Assembly: GCA_003020925.1 (NCBI GenBank)
Contig: PXRT01000001.1
Span: 1-45,304 of the forward strand
Length of the DNA: 45,304 nt
From: Halobacteriales archaeon QS_6_64_34
Lineage (GTDB): Archaea > Halobacteriota > Halobacteria > Halobacteriales > Haloarculaceae
Direction: 5' to 3'
In this document: positions 24,977 through 31,941 of the stretch, one piece after another
Layout of the letters: each line of letters begins with the position of its first letter
Position numbering within the stretch: position 1 is the first letter of the stretch
Notes under the pieces: generated by a model
What the model was told of the DNA's origin: nothing
The model's input: the letters and a program-made list of their open reading frames with translations, nothing else
Database searches by the model: none
Translations under genes and position numbers: made by a program

Positions 24977-25744
24977 ATGCCGACCACGACCAACGACGGC
25001 GTCTCGCTGCACTACGAGACGACGGGCGAGGGTCCCACCGTAGTCTTCGTGGGCGAGGTCGGCTACGGCGCGTGGCTGTGGGGGTGGCACCACGACGCCG
25101 TGGCGGGCCCCTACGAGGCGCTGGTGTGGGACCTGCGGGGGACCGGGGAATCGGACGCGACGGCTCCCTACGACGTGGACACCCTGGCGGCGGACCTCGA
25201 AGCCGTCCTCGCCGACCACGGCGTCCGGAGCGCGCACCTCGTCGGCGCGGGGCTGGGCGGGATGGTCGCACTGTGGTACGCTCACACCTACGACAGAGCA
25301 CGCACGTTGACGCTGTACAACACGGCGGCCTCGGGCGACGCCGTCGATAGCGACGCGCTGGCGGGGCTCTCGCTTGCCAACGGTCCGGCGCAGTCCCTGT
25401 CGGGCGCGTTCTCCCCGGCGTTTCGCGAGCGTGCGACCGACCTCACGGAGCGTATCACCGGGTGGCGCGAGACCGAGGACGCCACCGGCGACGCCTTCGA
25501 CGCCCAGGCCGGGGCGATGACGGGCTTTTCGGCCCCGCCGCTGTATGAAGTGACCCAGCCCGCCGAGGTGTACTATGGCGTCGACGACCCCGTCGTGCCG
25601 GCCGACGCGGCCGAGTCACTGGCACGGGACCTCCCGCGTGGAACCGCGACGGCCGTCGAGGGTCGCCACCTCTCTTTTATCGAGCACGCGACGGCGGTGA
25701 CCGACCGGCTCGTCGCGTTGCTGGACGAACACGCCGGCGAGTGA
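24977..25744 (+). CDS. Alpha/beta-hydrolase-fold protein lacking the usual nucleophile
   Basis: A 255-residue alpha/beta-hydrolase fold protein. Seen: early strand TVVFVGEVGYGAWLW, LVWDLRGTGESD (typical of the family after strand 4), the acid region YYGVDDPVVP, and a C-terminal histidine in GRHLSFIEH. The nucleophile elbow, normally GxSxGG, reads GAGLGG (90-95), so position 92 is Gly where Ser is expected. It may therefore be non-hydrolytic or use another residue. Its ATG abuts the alaS stop codon, so it is probably translated from the alaS message; the link to aminoacylation, if any, is unknown. A hairpin follows its stop. Confidence 0.85.
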   Translation: MPTTTNDGVSLHYETTGEGPTVVFVGEVGYGAWLWGWHHDAVAGPYEALVWDLRGTGESDATAPYDVDTLAADLEAVLADHGVRSAHLVGAGLGGMVALWYAHTYDRARTLTLYNTAASGDAVDSDALAGLSLANGPAQSLSGAFSPAFRERATDLTERITGWRETEDATGDAFDAQAGAMTGFSAPPLYEVTQPAEVYYGVDDPVVPADAAESLARDLPRGTATAVEGRHLSFIEHATAVTDRLVALLDEHAGE

Positions 25745-25777
25745 ACTGCCACAGCGGCGTCCCCGACCGTGGCAGTT
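25744..25777 (+). terminator. Inverted repeat after the alpha/beta-hydrolase gene
   Basis: AACTGCCAC (25744-25752) pairs perfectly with GTGGCAGTT (25769-25777) across a 16-nt loop and starts at the last base of the stop codon. A TTTT run follows at about 25798-25801. This fits a transcription end for the alaS transcript. Confidence 0.5.
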
Positions 25778-25827
25778 CCTGCCGCCGAAAGGTGGCCTTT
25801 TAGTGCTCGAACCGCTGGATACGGGTA

Positions 25828-26541
25828 ATGAGTCTGCGTCTCGCCCTGCTGAACGCGGCCCACGACGGCGAGGACAACCGCCGGAACTTCCGGCGGGAAC
25901 TCGACGCCGACCTCGTGGAATTCGACGTCACCGGGCGCGAACTACCCGAGAGCTTCGCGTTCGACGCCTGTCTCGTCACCGGCTCGCGGGCCTCTGTCTA
26001 CTGGGACGAGCCCTGGATTGCCGACCTCAAGGCCTGGGTCGAGGACGCCATCGACGAGGGCGTCCCGTGTCTCGGCGTGTGTTTCGGCCACCAGCTACTC
26101 GCCCACGCGCTGGGCGGAACCGTCGAGCCGATGGACGACTACGAAATCGGCTACCGAACCGTCGAACACGACGGGGTGAACCCGCTACTTGCCGGCGTCG
26201 ACGACGAGTTCACCGTCTTTACGACCCACTCGGACCACGTCGCCGAACTGCCCCCGGGCGCGACGCGGTTCGCACAGAACGACTACGGCGTCCACGGGTT
26301 CAGGAAAGACGACGTCTTTGCGGTGCAGTTCCACCCCGAGTACGACCCCCAGACCGCCGAGGACGTGGTCTCCGGCAAGGACCTCCCCGACGAGCGTATC
26401 GAGCGCGTCCTCGACGGCATCACCCGGGAGAACTACCGGGCGGCCTGTGAGGCCAAGCGGCTGTTCGATAACTTCACCGACTACGTGCGCGACCGGCGCG
26501 TCGCCGCCGACGCGGGCGAACAGGTCGCAAGCGACGACTAG
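25828..26541 (+). CDS. Type 1 glutamine amidotransferase
   Basis: A 237-residue class I glutamine amidotransferase domain protein related to the GMP synthase GATase half (COG0518 type). The nucleophile Cys85 lies in CLGVCFGHQLLAHALGG (81-97), and the catalytic His169-Glu171 pair is in FAVQFHPEYD. No synthetase domain is attached, so it must supply ammonia to another protein or act on gamma-glutamyl compounds; the target cannot be told from sequence. The C-terminal 50 residues are helical and acidic. It stands alone on the plus strand, followed by a 7-bp hairpin. Confidence 0.92.
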   Translation: MSLRLALLNAAHDGEDNRRNFRRELDADLVEFDVTGRELPESFAFDACLVTGSRASVYWDEPWIADLKAWVEDAIDEGVPCLGVCFGHQLLAHALGGTVEPMDDYEIGYRTVEHDGVNPLLAGVDDEFTVFTTHSDHVAELPPGATRFAQNDYGVHGFRKDDVFAVQFHPEYDPQTAEDVVSGKDLPDERIERVLDGITRENYRAACEAKRLFDNFTDYVRDRRVAADAGEQVASDD

Positions 26542-26545
26542 GCGT

Positions 26546-26560
26546 TCCCCGAGTCGGGGA
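26546..26560 (+). terminator. Compact hairpin after the amidotransferase gene
   Basis: TCCCCGA (26546-26552) pairs with TCGGGGA (26554-26560) around a single central base, starting 5 nt after the stop codon. It has no clear T-tract. It may act as a bidirectional end signal for this gene and the convergent zinc microprotein gene. Confidence 0.35.
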
Positions 26561-26628
26561 GACATCACCGCCGTCGCCGAAGAGAATCGTGTCGCTAAAC
26601 GGCAAAGTTCGGGCGTCCGGACCGGACG

Positions 26629-26793
26629 CTACTCTCGCCGGTCGATGTCGAGTTCGTCCTCGAGGTCGTCGAGCCAGTCGGCGTCTTCGAGTTCGGCCAT
26701 CTGCTCGCGGAAGTGTGTCTTGCAGACGCCGACCTTGACCCCGTCGCTGTCGACGGCGATATCCGCGTCGCGGTCGCAGTAGTGACACTGCAT
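26629..26793 (-). CDS. Zinc-binding microprotein (DUF6757-like)
   Basis: A 54-residue protein, MQCHYCDRDADIAVDSDG followed by VKVGVCKTHFREQM and an acidic helix (EDADWLDDLEDELDIDRRE). Four likely zinc ligands are Cys3, Cys6, Cys24 and His27 (CxxC..CxxH), a treble-clef-like knuckle. Haloarchaea carry many such conserved microproteins, some shown to affect growth or biofilm; the function here is unknown. I believe it belongs to DUF6757, from memory only. It is monocistronic, convergent with the amidotransferase gene. It is shorter than a usual ORF cut-off but has a strongly haloarchaeal composition. Confidence 0.85.
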   Translation of the reverse strand: MQCHYCDRDADIAVDSDGVKVGVCKTHFREQMAELEDADWLDDLEDELDIDRRE

Positions 26794-26868
26794 ACCTGAT
26801 AATTACACCCGTGGGGCATGAACCCTCGGATTCCGTCTGCCGGCCGTCAGACAAAGCGGGCGGCGGTA

Positions 26869-27642
26869 TCAGCTAAGCGTCTCGCGGAGCCGCGTCCAGG
26901 ATTCGCCGTCGAGGCCGGCGACGCCGAGGCGGTCGTCGTGGGCGTCGCTCCCACCGGTCGGCACCAGGTCGTAGCGCTCGATGGCGGCCTCGACCGGGTC
27001 GGTGTCGACGGGGCGGTCGTACGGATACCATCGCTCGACGGCGTCGAGGGCCCCACACCGGGCGAGCGCGGCGTCGGTGTCGCGGTAGCGCAGGGGATGG
27101 GCCAGCCCGACCAGCCCGCAGGCGTCCGCCAGTAACTCACGGGCCCGCTCGAAGTCGGGCACCTCGCGGGGGACATAGCAGGGACAGTCGTCGCCGATGA
27201 GGTCGTCGAAGGCCCCCTGGAAACTGTACTCGGTCACCTCGGCGATGGCCCGGGCGATGTGGGGCCGGCCCAGCCCCACACGGGGTTCGACCGGCAGCGA
27301 GCGGTCCAATCGGTCCTCGACACAGTCGATGATGGCCCGGCCCCGTTCCCGGCGGTTGCGCTGGATGCGCTCGCACTCGGCGACCAGCGCGTCGGTCGGG
27401 GTGAGCCCGTAGCCCAGCAGGTCGAGTCGCTGCTCGCCCGCGTCGACGCGCAACTCGATGCCGTGGACGATAGTGAGCCCGTCGCGGGTCGTCACCGGCC
27501 CGTCGAGGGTCGGCTGGACCCGGTCGTGGTCGGTGACCGCGACGGCGGAGACCCCGGCGGCGGCGGCCGCGTCGGGGAGCGTCTCGAGCGTGAGCGACCC
27601 GTCCGAGCGCGTCGTGTGTACGTGGAGGTCCGCGACGACCAT
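26869..27642 (-). CDS. PHP-domain phosphoesterase
   Basis: A 257-residue PHP (polymerase and histidinol phosphatase) domain protein. The four PHP motifs are visible: DLHVHTTRSDGS (5-16), AVTDHDRV (35-42), the glutamate/histidine region IVHGIELRV, then AHPLRYRDT and GGSDAHDDRLG near the C-terminus. These bind a trinuclear metal centre that hydrolyses phosphate esters, such as nucleoside 3',5'-bisphosphates or 5'-phosphoribosyl compounds; the substrate is not readable. It is divergent from the DUF5789-like gene, and the 132-bp spacer carries both promoters. Confidence 0.92.
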   Translation of the reverse strand: MVVADLHVHTTRSDGSLTLETLPDAAAAAGVSAVAVTDHDRVQPTLDGPVTTRDGLTIVHGIELRVDAGEQRLDLLGYGLTPTDALVAECERIQRNRRERGRAIIDCVEDRLDRSLPVEPRVGLGRPHIARAIAEVTEYSFQGAFDDLIGDDCPCYVPREVPDFERARELLADACGLVGLAHPLRYRDTDAALARCGALDAVERWYPYDRPVDTDPVEAAIERYDLVPTGGSDAHDDRLGVAGLDGESWTRLRETLS

Positions 27643-27774
27643 ACGGACCCACGGGTACCCAGCGGCAAGCCGGTTCCCCTCCGGTCCGTGTCACGCCGGC
27701 CCAAATAATGTAATTAAGGAATATTATCATTATAAACCATGAACTTTATGCTCCGCCGGCCACTCCCCTGTGGT

Positions 27775-28062
27775 ATGACGATGTGGACAGACGCGGTGGC
27801 GGCGTTCGACACACACCAGTACCCGATGACAGCGGAGGAACTCATCGAGGCCGAAGGGGACCTCACCCTCGAGCTACCGAACGGCACCGAGACGCTGGGC
27901 GAGGCGCTCTCGCGGTCGGCCCCGGAGACGTTCGAGACGGCAGAAGACGCGCGGTTGGCGGCCTACGCCTGTGTGTCCGGTAAGGCAATCGGCCGGAAGG
28001 GGTACTCGGACCGCGACCCGGTCTGTATGGGCGAGGACGGCCCCGAAGAAGTCTCGTTCTGA
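27775..28062 (+). CDS. DUF5789-like small acidic protein
   Basis: A 95-residue protein. The pattern YPMTAEELIEAEGDLTLELP then NGTETLGEALSR and AIGRKGYSDRDP matches haloarchaeal DUF5789 proteins as I remember them (function unknown). I placed the start at the ATG at 27775 and not the earlier ATG at 27739, because a TATA-like ATTATAAACC ends at about 27737 and would place the transcript start near 27760. The extension encoded from 27739 is also basic and atypical. It is transcribed alone. Confidence 0.8.
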   Translation: MTMWTDAVAAFDTHQYPMTAEELIEAEGDLTLELPNGTETLGEALSRSAPETFETAEDARLAAYACVSGKAIGRKGYSDRDPVCMGEDGPEEVSF

Positions 28063-28115
28063 GACCGGCGGCCCCAGCTACGCCTTTTTCGGCAGCGAGT
28101 TCCGAGCAGCGGCGC

Positions 28116-28352
28116 TTAAAAGCCGTAGTCGTCGTCCATCTGGGCCGGGTCCTGTTGCTCGTTCGTGGTCTGGCCGAACATCTCGTCGTCGACCGGCGAC
28201 TCCGACTCGTCGGTCGTGACGTTGTACGCCGAGATACCGCGTTTCAGCAGGTCCTCGACGGCCTGGTCGCGGTTGAGGAACTCACCCTGGTCGACGAGAC
28301 GCTGGATGTCGGAGTCGACCTGGTCCGGCAGCGACAGTTTGATTCGGCTCAT
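28116..28352 (-). CDS. Ribbon-helix-helix (CopG-like) regulator
   Basis: A 78-residue protein with a ribbon-helix-helix N-terminus: MSRIKLSLPDQVDSDIQRLV, then GEFLNRDQAVEDLLKRGISAYN, giving the DNA-contacting strand and two helices. The C-terminal tail is acidic and ends DDDYGF. RHH proteins bind DNA as dimers and repress, often their own promoter; the target is unknown. The start at 28352 is set by a TATA element at 28376-28382, 24-30 nt upstream, so a leaderless message is likely. The longer open frame runs into a palindromic repeat and is not real. Confidence 0.88.
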   Translation of the reverse strand: MSRIKLSLPDQVDSDIQRLVDQGEFLNRDQAVEDLLKRGISAYNVTTDESESPVDDEMFGQTTNEQQDPAQMDDDYGF

Positions 28353-28375
28353 ATGGGCCGGATTATCATGTCGAG

Positions 28376-28382
28376 TATATAA
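28376..28382 (-). promoter_or_regulatory. TATA box for the RHH regulator
   Basis: TTATATA on the minus strand, 24-30 nt before the ATG at 28352. This is the spacing expected for a leaderless haloarchaeal transcript. Confidence 0.6.
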
Positions 28383-28470
28383 CCCTGTTGCCGACGGCGG
28401 AGCCGGGGACGTCGCGCGGCTCTGCGGGTCACTACTTCCCGCGTCGCCTTCGGGACGCTTCACTGGGTTC

Positions 28471-28550
28471 ATACTGCCGGCTGTAACAAACTGAAGGAAT
28501 TTGCCATCCCGGGGTGGCAAATATCTTTACGAACTTACAGCCGGCAGTAT
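28471..28550. repeat. 80-bp imperfect palindrome
   Basis: Arms ATACTGCCGGCTGTAA (28471-28486) and its exact complement (28535-28550) enclose a second pairing block near the centre (ATTTGCCA-N-CCC at 28499-28510 against 28511-28522). The two 40-nt halves align end to end without gaps. It lies between two minus-strand genes and ends 10 nt after the stop of the 133-residue protein gene. It may act as a terminator, as a small mobile or intergenic repeat, or as a protein-binding site. Confidence 0.7.
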
Positions 28551-28560
28551 CAGCGTCTCG

Positions 28561-28962
28561 CTATCGGTCCAGAAAGTCCGGTCGGTCGACCCGCTCGGTG
28601 CTGTCGACGCCCTGCCGGTCGAGCAGTTCGCCCGAGTCGAGCGCCTCGGGCAGGCTGTCCCGCCCGGGCACGGCGTCGGGGTCGACCGTCGTCACCTCGT
28701 CCTGGACCAGTTCGGCCCAGACGGCGTCTGCGTCGCTGTCGGGGTCGGCGGCGGCCTTGGCCTCGTTGCGGCCCTCCTCGTAGGCGAGTTCGACCATACT
28801 CCGGTGATAGGCCGAGTCCATCTCGTCGCAGATGGCCTCCAGTTCCTCGCGGTTGCCCTCGCCGAGGCGCTCGGCGACGCCGATGGCGTACGCGCGGGTC
28901 GTCGCGTCGTCCTTGTCCAGGGTGTCCCAGCCGGTGTCGAACTCCCGCTCGTAACGGCTCAT
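28561..28962 (-). CDS. Conserved-looking haloarchaeal protein of unknown function
   Basis: A 133-residue acidic protein, MSRYEREFDTGWDTLDKDD at the start. Its N-terminal 75 residues are predicted largely helical (AYAIGVAERLGEGNREELEAI, HRSMVELAYEEGRNEAKAA), and its C-terminal half is disordered and acidic, ending DRPDFLDR. No catalytic or metal motif is apparent, and I do not recognise the family. Composition and codon use are fully haloarchaeal, so the gene is credible. It is followed immediately by the 80-bp palindrome and preceded by the KaiC-like gene (80 nt away) on the same strand. Confidence 0.8.
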   Translation of the reverse strand: MSRYEREFDTGWDTLDKDDATTRAYAIGVAERLGEGNREELEAICDEMDSAYHRSMVELAYEEGRNEAKAAADPDSDADAVWAELVQDEVTTVDPDAVPGRDSLPEALDSGELLDRQGVDSTERVDRPDFLDR

Positions 28963-29041
28963 GGTGGTTCTCGTCGCGATTTACCGGGACACACCGACCC
29001 CGGGGTCGGCGCTATCCGGAAACAGGCTCCGATACTCGCTA

Positions 29042-29755
29042 TCATGAGTCGATTTTCTCGTCGGCGTGGACCTGCAGGCCGTGGTCGCTGAAGGATATCC
29101 TGCGGATGTCACAGTCGATGGCGGTCCCGCGCATCTTGATGACCTGCACGCCGCGAGTCATGCTGCCGCCCTCCAGGAAGTTGTGAAAGAAGATGACGCC
29201 ATGGGCCAGATAGTGCTCGTCACTGTAGGAAGAGGGGTCGGTCATCTCCGAGATGAGAAGCGTGGTCGCGTCGGTCTGTTTTAGCGCCGAGAGAAAGCCC
29301 GTTATCTCGCTGTCGACGTCGTTCATGAAGTGCTGGAGGAGCATCGTCGAGTCGATGACCACCCGCTGGATGTCGTTTTGCTCGATGTAGGAGACCAGCC
29401 GGTTCGTCAGGCCACCCTCGGTGCCAAACTGGGTGATGGTCCGCTTGCCGCTCTCGGTGACGAGGTTGAGAAACTGGACGGCGTCTGACTGCATCGCCCG
29501 GTCGAAGCCGAAGTCATAGCCCGCCATGTCCTGCATCAACTCCTCCTTTGTCTCGTGCATCGTCACGTAGAGACAGGTCTTACCCTCCTTTGCGCTCTGT
29601 GTGATGAACTGCGAGCAGAAGGTGGTCTTCCCGCTGCCCGGTGGCCCGCTGACGACGTAGAGGCGGTCAGGCAGCAAACCCCCATCGACGAGTTCGTCGA
29701 ACCCGGGGACCCCCGTGGAGATTCGCATCGTCTCAGTGTCGACGCGTCCGGACAT
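29042..29755 (-). CDS. KaiC-like RecA-superfamily ATPase
   Basis: A 237-residue single-domain KaiC/RadA-like ATPase (COG0467 type). It starts RISTGVPGFDELVDGGLLP, with Walker A SGPPGSGKTTFC (36-47) and a Walker B-like strand RVVIDSTMLL with the aspartate. EELMQDMAGYDFGFD is a typical KaiC-like helix. Such stand-alone haloarchaeal proteins are thought to act in signalling with sensor kinases or in archaellum regulation (ArlH-like), but there is no direct evidence here. The Met at 29755 is followed by a second possible start at Met10 (MRISTG). It is 48 nt from the Nmad3-like gene on the same strand. Confidence 0.9.
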   Translation of the reverse strand: MSGRVDTETMRISTGVPGFDELVDGGLLPDRLYVVSGPPGSGKTTFCSQFITQSAKEGKTCLYVTMHETKEELMQDMAGYDFGFDRAMQSDAVQFLNLVTESGKRTITQFGTEGGLTNRLVSYIEQNDIQRVVIDSTMLLQHFMNDVDSEITGFLSALKQTDATTLLISEMTDPSSYSDEHYLAHGVIFFHNFLEGGSMTRGVQVIKMRGTAIDCDIRRISFSDHGLQVHADEKIDS

Positions 29756-29803
29756 ATGTGTTGGTGTCAGGTTTTCATCGGTGATAACTCTCCCGGCCCG
29801 AAT

Positions 29804-30520
29804 TCAATCGTTGATTCGGCCAGCGGCCTCGGGTGGCTCGTCCGCGAGTTCCAGCAGCGTCCGCGTCCCGTCGGCGTCAAAGCGCATCGGCCGGCGCCAC
29901 CACGGTCCTTTCCCCGAGTCCGACGATTCCTCGGTGACCACCCAGTTGGCGTCGGTCCCGCCGGAGGGCGCCGACAGCGGGACGACGGTCCCGTAGAGCC
30001 GGGACTCCTCGGGGTCGCCCAGCAGCAACACCCGGGCGTCGAACGCCGCCCGTTTGACGTGGGCGTTCGAGTCGAAGACGGCCCGCTCGTCGGCCGAGAG
30101 GCCCCGATAGTCCTCGCCGGTGACCGGGTCCCAGGCCAGTCGGAAGTGGCCGACGACGTGGGCGCCCCACCGGGGCGGCGCCCAGGCCGGCGCCTCGCCG
30201 ACCGTCGAGAGCGTCGCGTAGAAAAACAGGTAGTCGCCGGCCGACAGCTCCGAGAGCGGGCCGGCCTTGACGCCGTGTTCGTCGCCGTAGGTGTAGCGCT
30301 CGCCGCCGACCGGCGGGAACTCGGGGTCGAAGTGGACGGGACGGTCCGCGACCTCGCTCACGTCCGTCTCGAGGTCGAGGTCGGCGTAGCTGGGCACCGA
30401 CTCGTCGGTCGGCTTGGCCTCGGGAATCGGGATATACTCGAAGGAACCGTCGGGAAAGAGTGGGCCGCGAAAGCCGGGTTCGTTGGTGTTCGCACCGATG
30501 TTGATAGCGATGGCCCGCAT
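29804..30520 (-). CDS. Nmad3-like protein (nucleotide-modification-associated domain)
   Basis: A 238-residue protein. The start MRAIAINIGANTNEPGFRGP, then LFPDGSFEYIPIPE, HFDPEFPPVGGERYTYGD, LSAGDYLFFYATL and WGAHVVGHFRLAW resemble the family named Nmad3 in comparative studies of DNA-base modification systems. A role in modified or hypermodified nucleotide metabolism has been proposed for that family from gene context only. No methyltransferase, glycosyltransferase or restriction gene is adjacent here. Assignment is from memory of the pattern, so it is moderate. It precedes the KaiC-like gene on the same strand. Confidence 0.65.
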   Translation of the reverse strand: MRAIAINIGANTNEPGFRGPLFPDGSFEYIPIPEAKPTDESVPSYADLDLETDVSEVADRPVHFDPEFPPVGGERYTYGDEHGVKAGPLSELSAGDYLFFYATLSTVGEAPAWAPPRWGAHVVGHFRLAWDPVTGEDYRGLSADERAVFDSNAHVKRAAFDARVLLLGDPEESRLYGTVVPLSAPSGGTDANWVVTEESSDSGKGPWWRRPMRFDADGTRTLLELADEPPEAAGRIND

Positions 30521-30550
30521 GGTCGCCCGTCGTCGCGGGCGGAGAAAGGA

Positions 30551-30799
30551 CTACCGGAGCGATCTGGCACAGGAGCCACAGTACCGAATCATCCGGTGGG
30601 ACTCGTTGGTCGTCCCACAGTGGGGACACGTGACGCTGTCGGTCGTCTCGGCGCCGAGCGCTCGGCCGCCGTCGGCCCGAGTCGCGCGCCCCTCCGTCGT
30701 CTCCGGGGCCGGAGTCCCGCCGCTGAAGTGTCGGTACAGCATGACCTGCAACAGCCCGAACCCGAGGACGTACGCTGTGAGCCACACCCACGGTTGCAT
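30551..30799 (-). CDS. Membrane-anchored zinc-ribbon protein
   Basis: An 82-residue protein with one N-terminal membrane segment (PWVWLTAYVLGFGLLQVMLY, about 3-22), a polar linker, and a C-terminal zinc ribbon (CPHCGTTNESHRMIRYCGSC, two CxxC pairs). The start at 30799 (MQPWVW) is preferred over 30811 because it places the membrane helix at the end of the chain. Many haloarchaeal proteins have this build, and their function is unknown. It lies 30 nt upstream of the Nmad3-like gene and could form a transcript with it and the KaiC-like gene. Confidence 0.8.
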   Translation of the reverse strand: MQPWVWLTAYVLGFGLLQVMLYRHFSGGTPAPETTEGRATRADGGRALGAETTDSVTCPHCGTTNESHRMIRYCGSCARSLR

Positions 30800-30885
30800 A
30801 CACGCTACCACTCGGAAACCCTACTTCGGTGTTTCCCACCAGTTTTCAGAAGTGATACTTGGATGGGGTGTCACCCCCGACTGGC

Positions 30886-31788
30886 TCACCGGTCCGGCGG
30901 CGAGAGGTCCCGGCTGAACTCGTCGAAGACGGTGATGTCGTCGGGAACGGTGTACTCGAGTTGCCGCTCGGCGCGGCGGTCGACGTTTGTACCCTCCAGC
31001 GGGTCGGCGACCGACTCCCACCCGTCCTTGACAGCGATGGACTTCGCGGGCGTGCCGGCCGCGATGTGGTGGGCCGGGATATCCTTGCCGGCGATGGATT
31101 TCGCCGCGAGGATGGCGTTCTCGCCGACCCGGACACCCGCACGGACCATCGAGTCGTAGGTCAGGCGCACGTCGTCCTCGATGATGGTGTGGTAGTTGTC
31201 GACGTGTGTCTGGTCGACGGCGTCGTGGTCGTGGCTGTAGACGTGCGTGTCGTCGGAGATGGAGACGCGGTCCCCGATGGTGAGCTTGCCGCGGTCGTCG
31301 AGGTGGACGTCGTCGTGGACGACGACGTTGTCGCCGACCTCGATGTTGTGGCCGTAAGTAACGGAGATGTTCTTGAAAAAGCGACAGTTCTCGCCACAGG
31401 AGGCAAAGAGGTGGTCGGCGAGCATCCGGCGGAATCGCAGCGCGAACTCGACGTTGTCGGCCATCGGCGTCGCGTCGAACTGCCGCCAGAGCCACTGGAG
31501 GTGTTTCGAGCGTTTGAACCGCTCTTCGTCTTTCTCCGCGTAGTACTCGCTTTCCAGGGTCGTGTTACAGGGGTCGTACCCCTGGAGGCGGACACGTTCG
31601 GCGGGGGAGATGTCCTCGCCGTCCTGCCAGCGCTCGTATGCCTCGCGGTCGCCGTGGAGGTCGACGAGTACGTCCGTGACCACGTCACAGGTGTCCTCCT
31701 CGCCCGAAAGTCGCTCGTCGACCTCGTCGATAAACGCCCGGAGACCCTCCTCGGCGACCGGCGGCAGCGACACGTGGCGCTTCGTCAT
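30886..31788 (-). CDS. Hexapeptide-repeat acyltransferase (maltose O-acetyltransferase-like)
   Basis: A 300-residue left-handed beta-helix acyltransferase. An N-terminal helical part (1-135) with LQGYDPCNTTLESEYYAEKDE is followed by hexapeptide turns (ISVTYGHNIEVGDNVVVHDD, GKLTIGDRVSISDDTHVYSH, AGVRVGENAILAAKSIAGKDIPA, AGTPAKSI). H residues in the YSHDHD stretch are placed like the catalytic His of the LacA/Maa family. Acetyl-CoA and a sugar or similar alcohol are the probable substrates (family inference). It lies 86 nt upstream of the membrane zinc-ribbon gene and is divergent from the CPBP protease gene. Confidence 0.9.
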   Translation of the reverse strand: MTKRHVSLPPVAEEGLRAFIDEVDERLSGEEDTCDVVTDVLVDLHGDREAYERWQDGEDISPAERVRLQGYDPCNTTLESEYYAEKDEERFKRSKHLQWLWRQFDATPMADNVEFALRFRRMLADHLFASCGENCRFFKNISVTYGHNIEVGDNVVVHDDVHLDDRGKLTIGDRVSISDDTHVYSHDHDAVDQTHVDNYHTIIEDDVRLTYDSMVRAGVRVGENAILAAKSIAGKDIPAHHIAAGTPAKSIAVKDGWESVADPLEGTNVDRRAERQLEYTVPDDITVFDEFSRDLSPPDR

Positions 31789-31910
31789 GTCACAAACCTG
31801 GCCGCGAGAGCAGATAGTGGTTTCCGTTAGTCCCCATCAGCGGGTACCGTCGGCGTCACCACCCCGCCGTCAGGGGGCGGATTTCAGGGTCGCCGGGCGA
31901 GAGAGCCGAC

Positions 31911-31920
31911 AATATAAACC
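31911..31920 (+). promoter_or_regulatory. TATA box for the CPBP protease gene
   Basis: AATATAAACC, 22-31 nt before the ATG at 31942. This supports a leaderless transcript starting at that ATG. Confidence 0.6.
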
Positions 31921-31941
31921 GTCGCCGACCGACCTCCCGCC

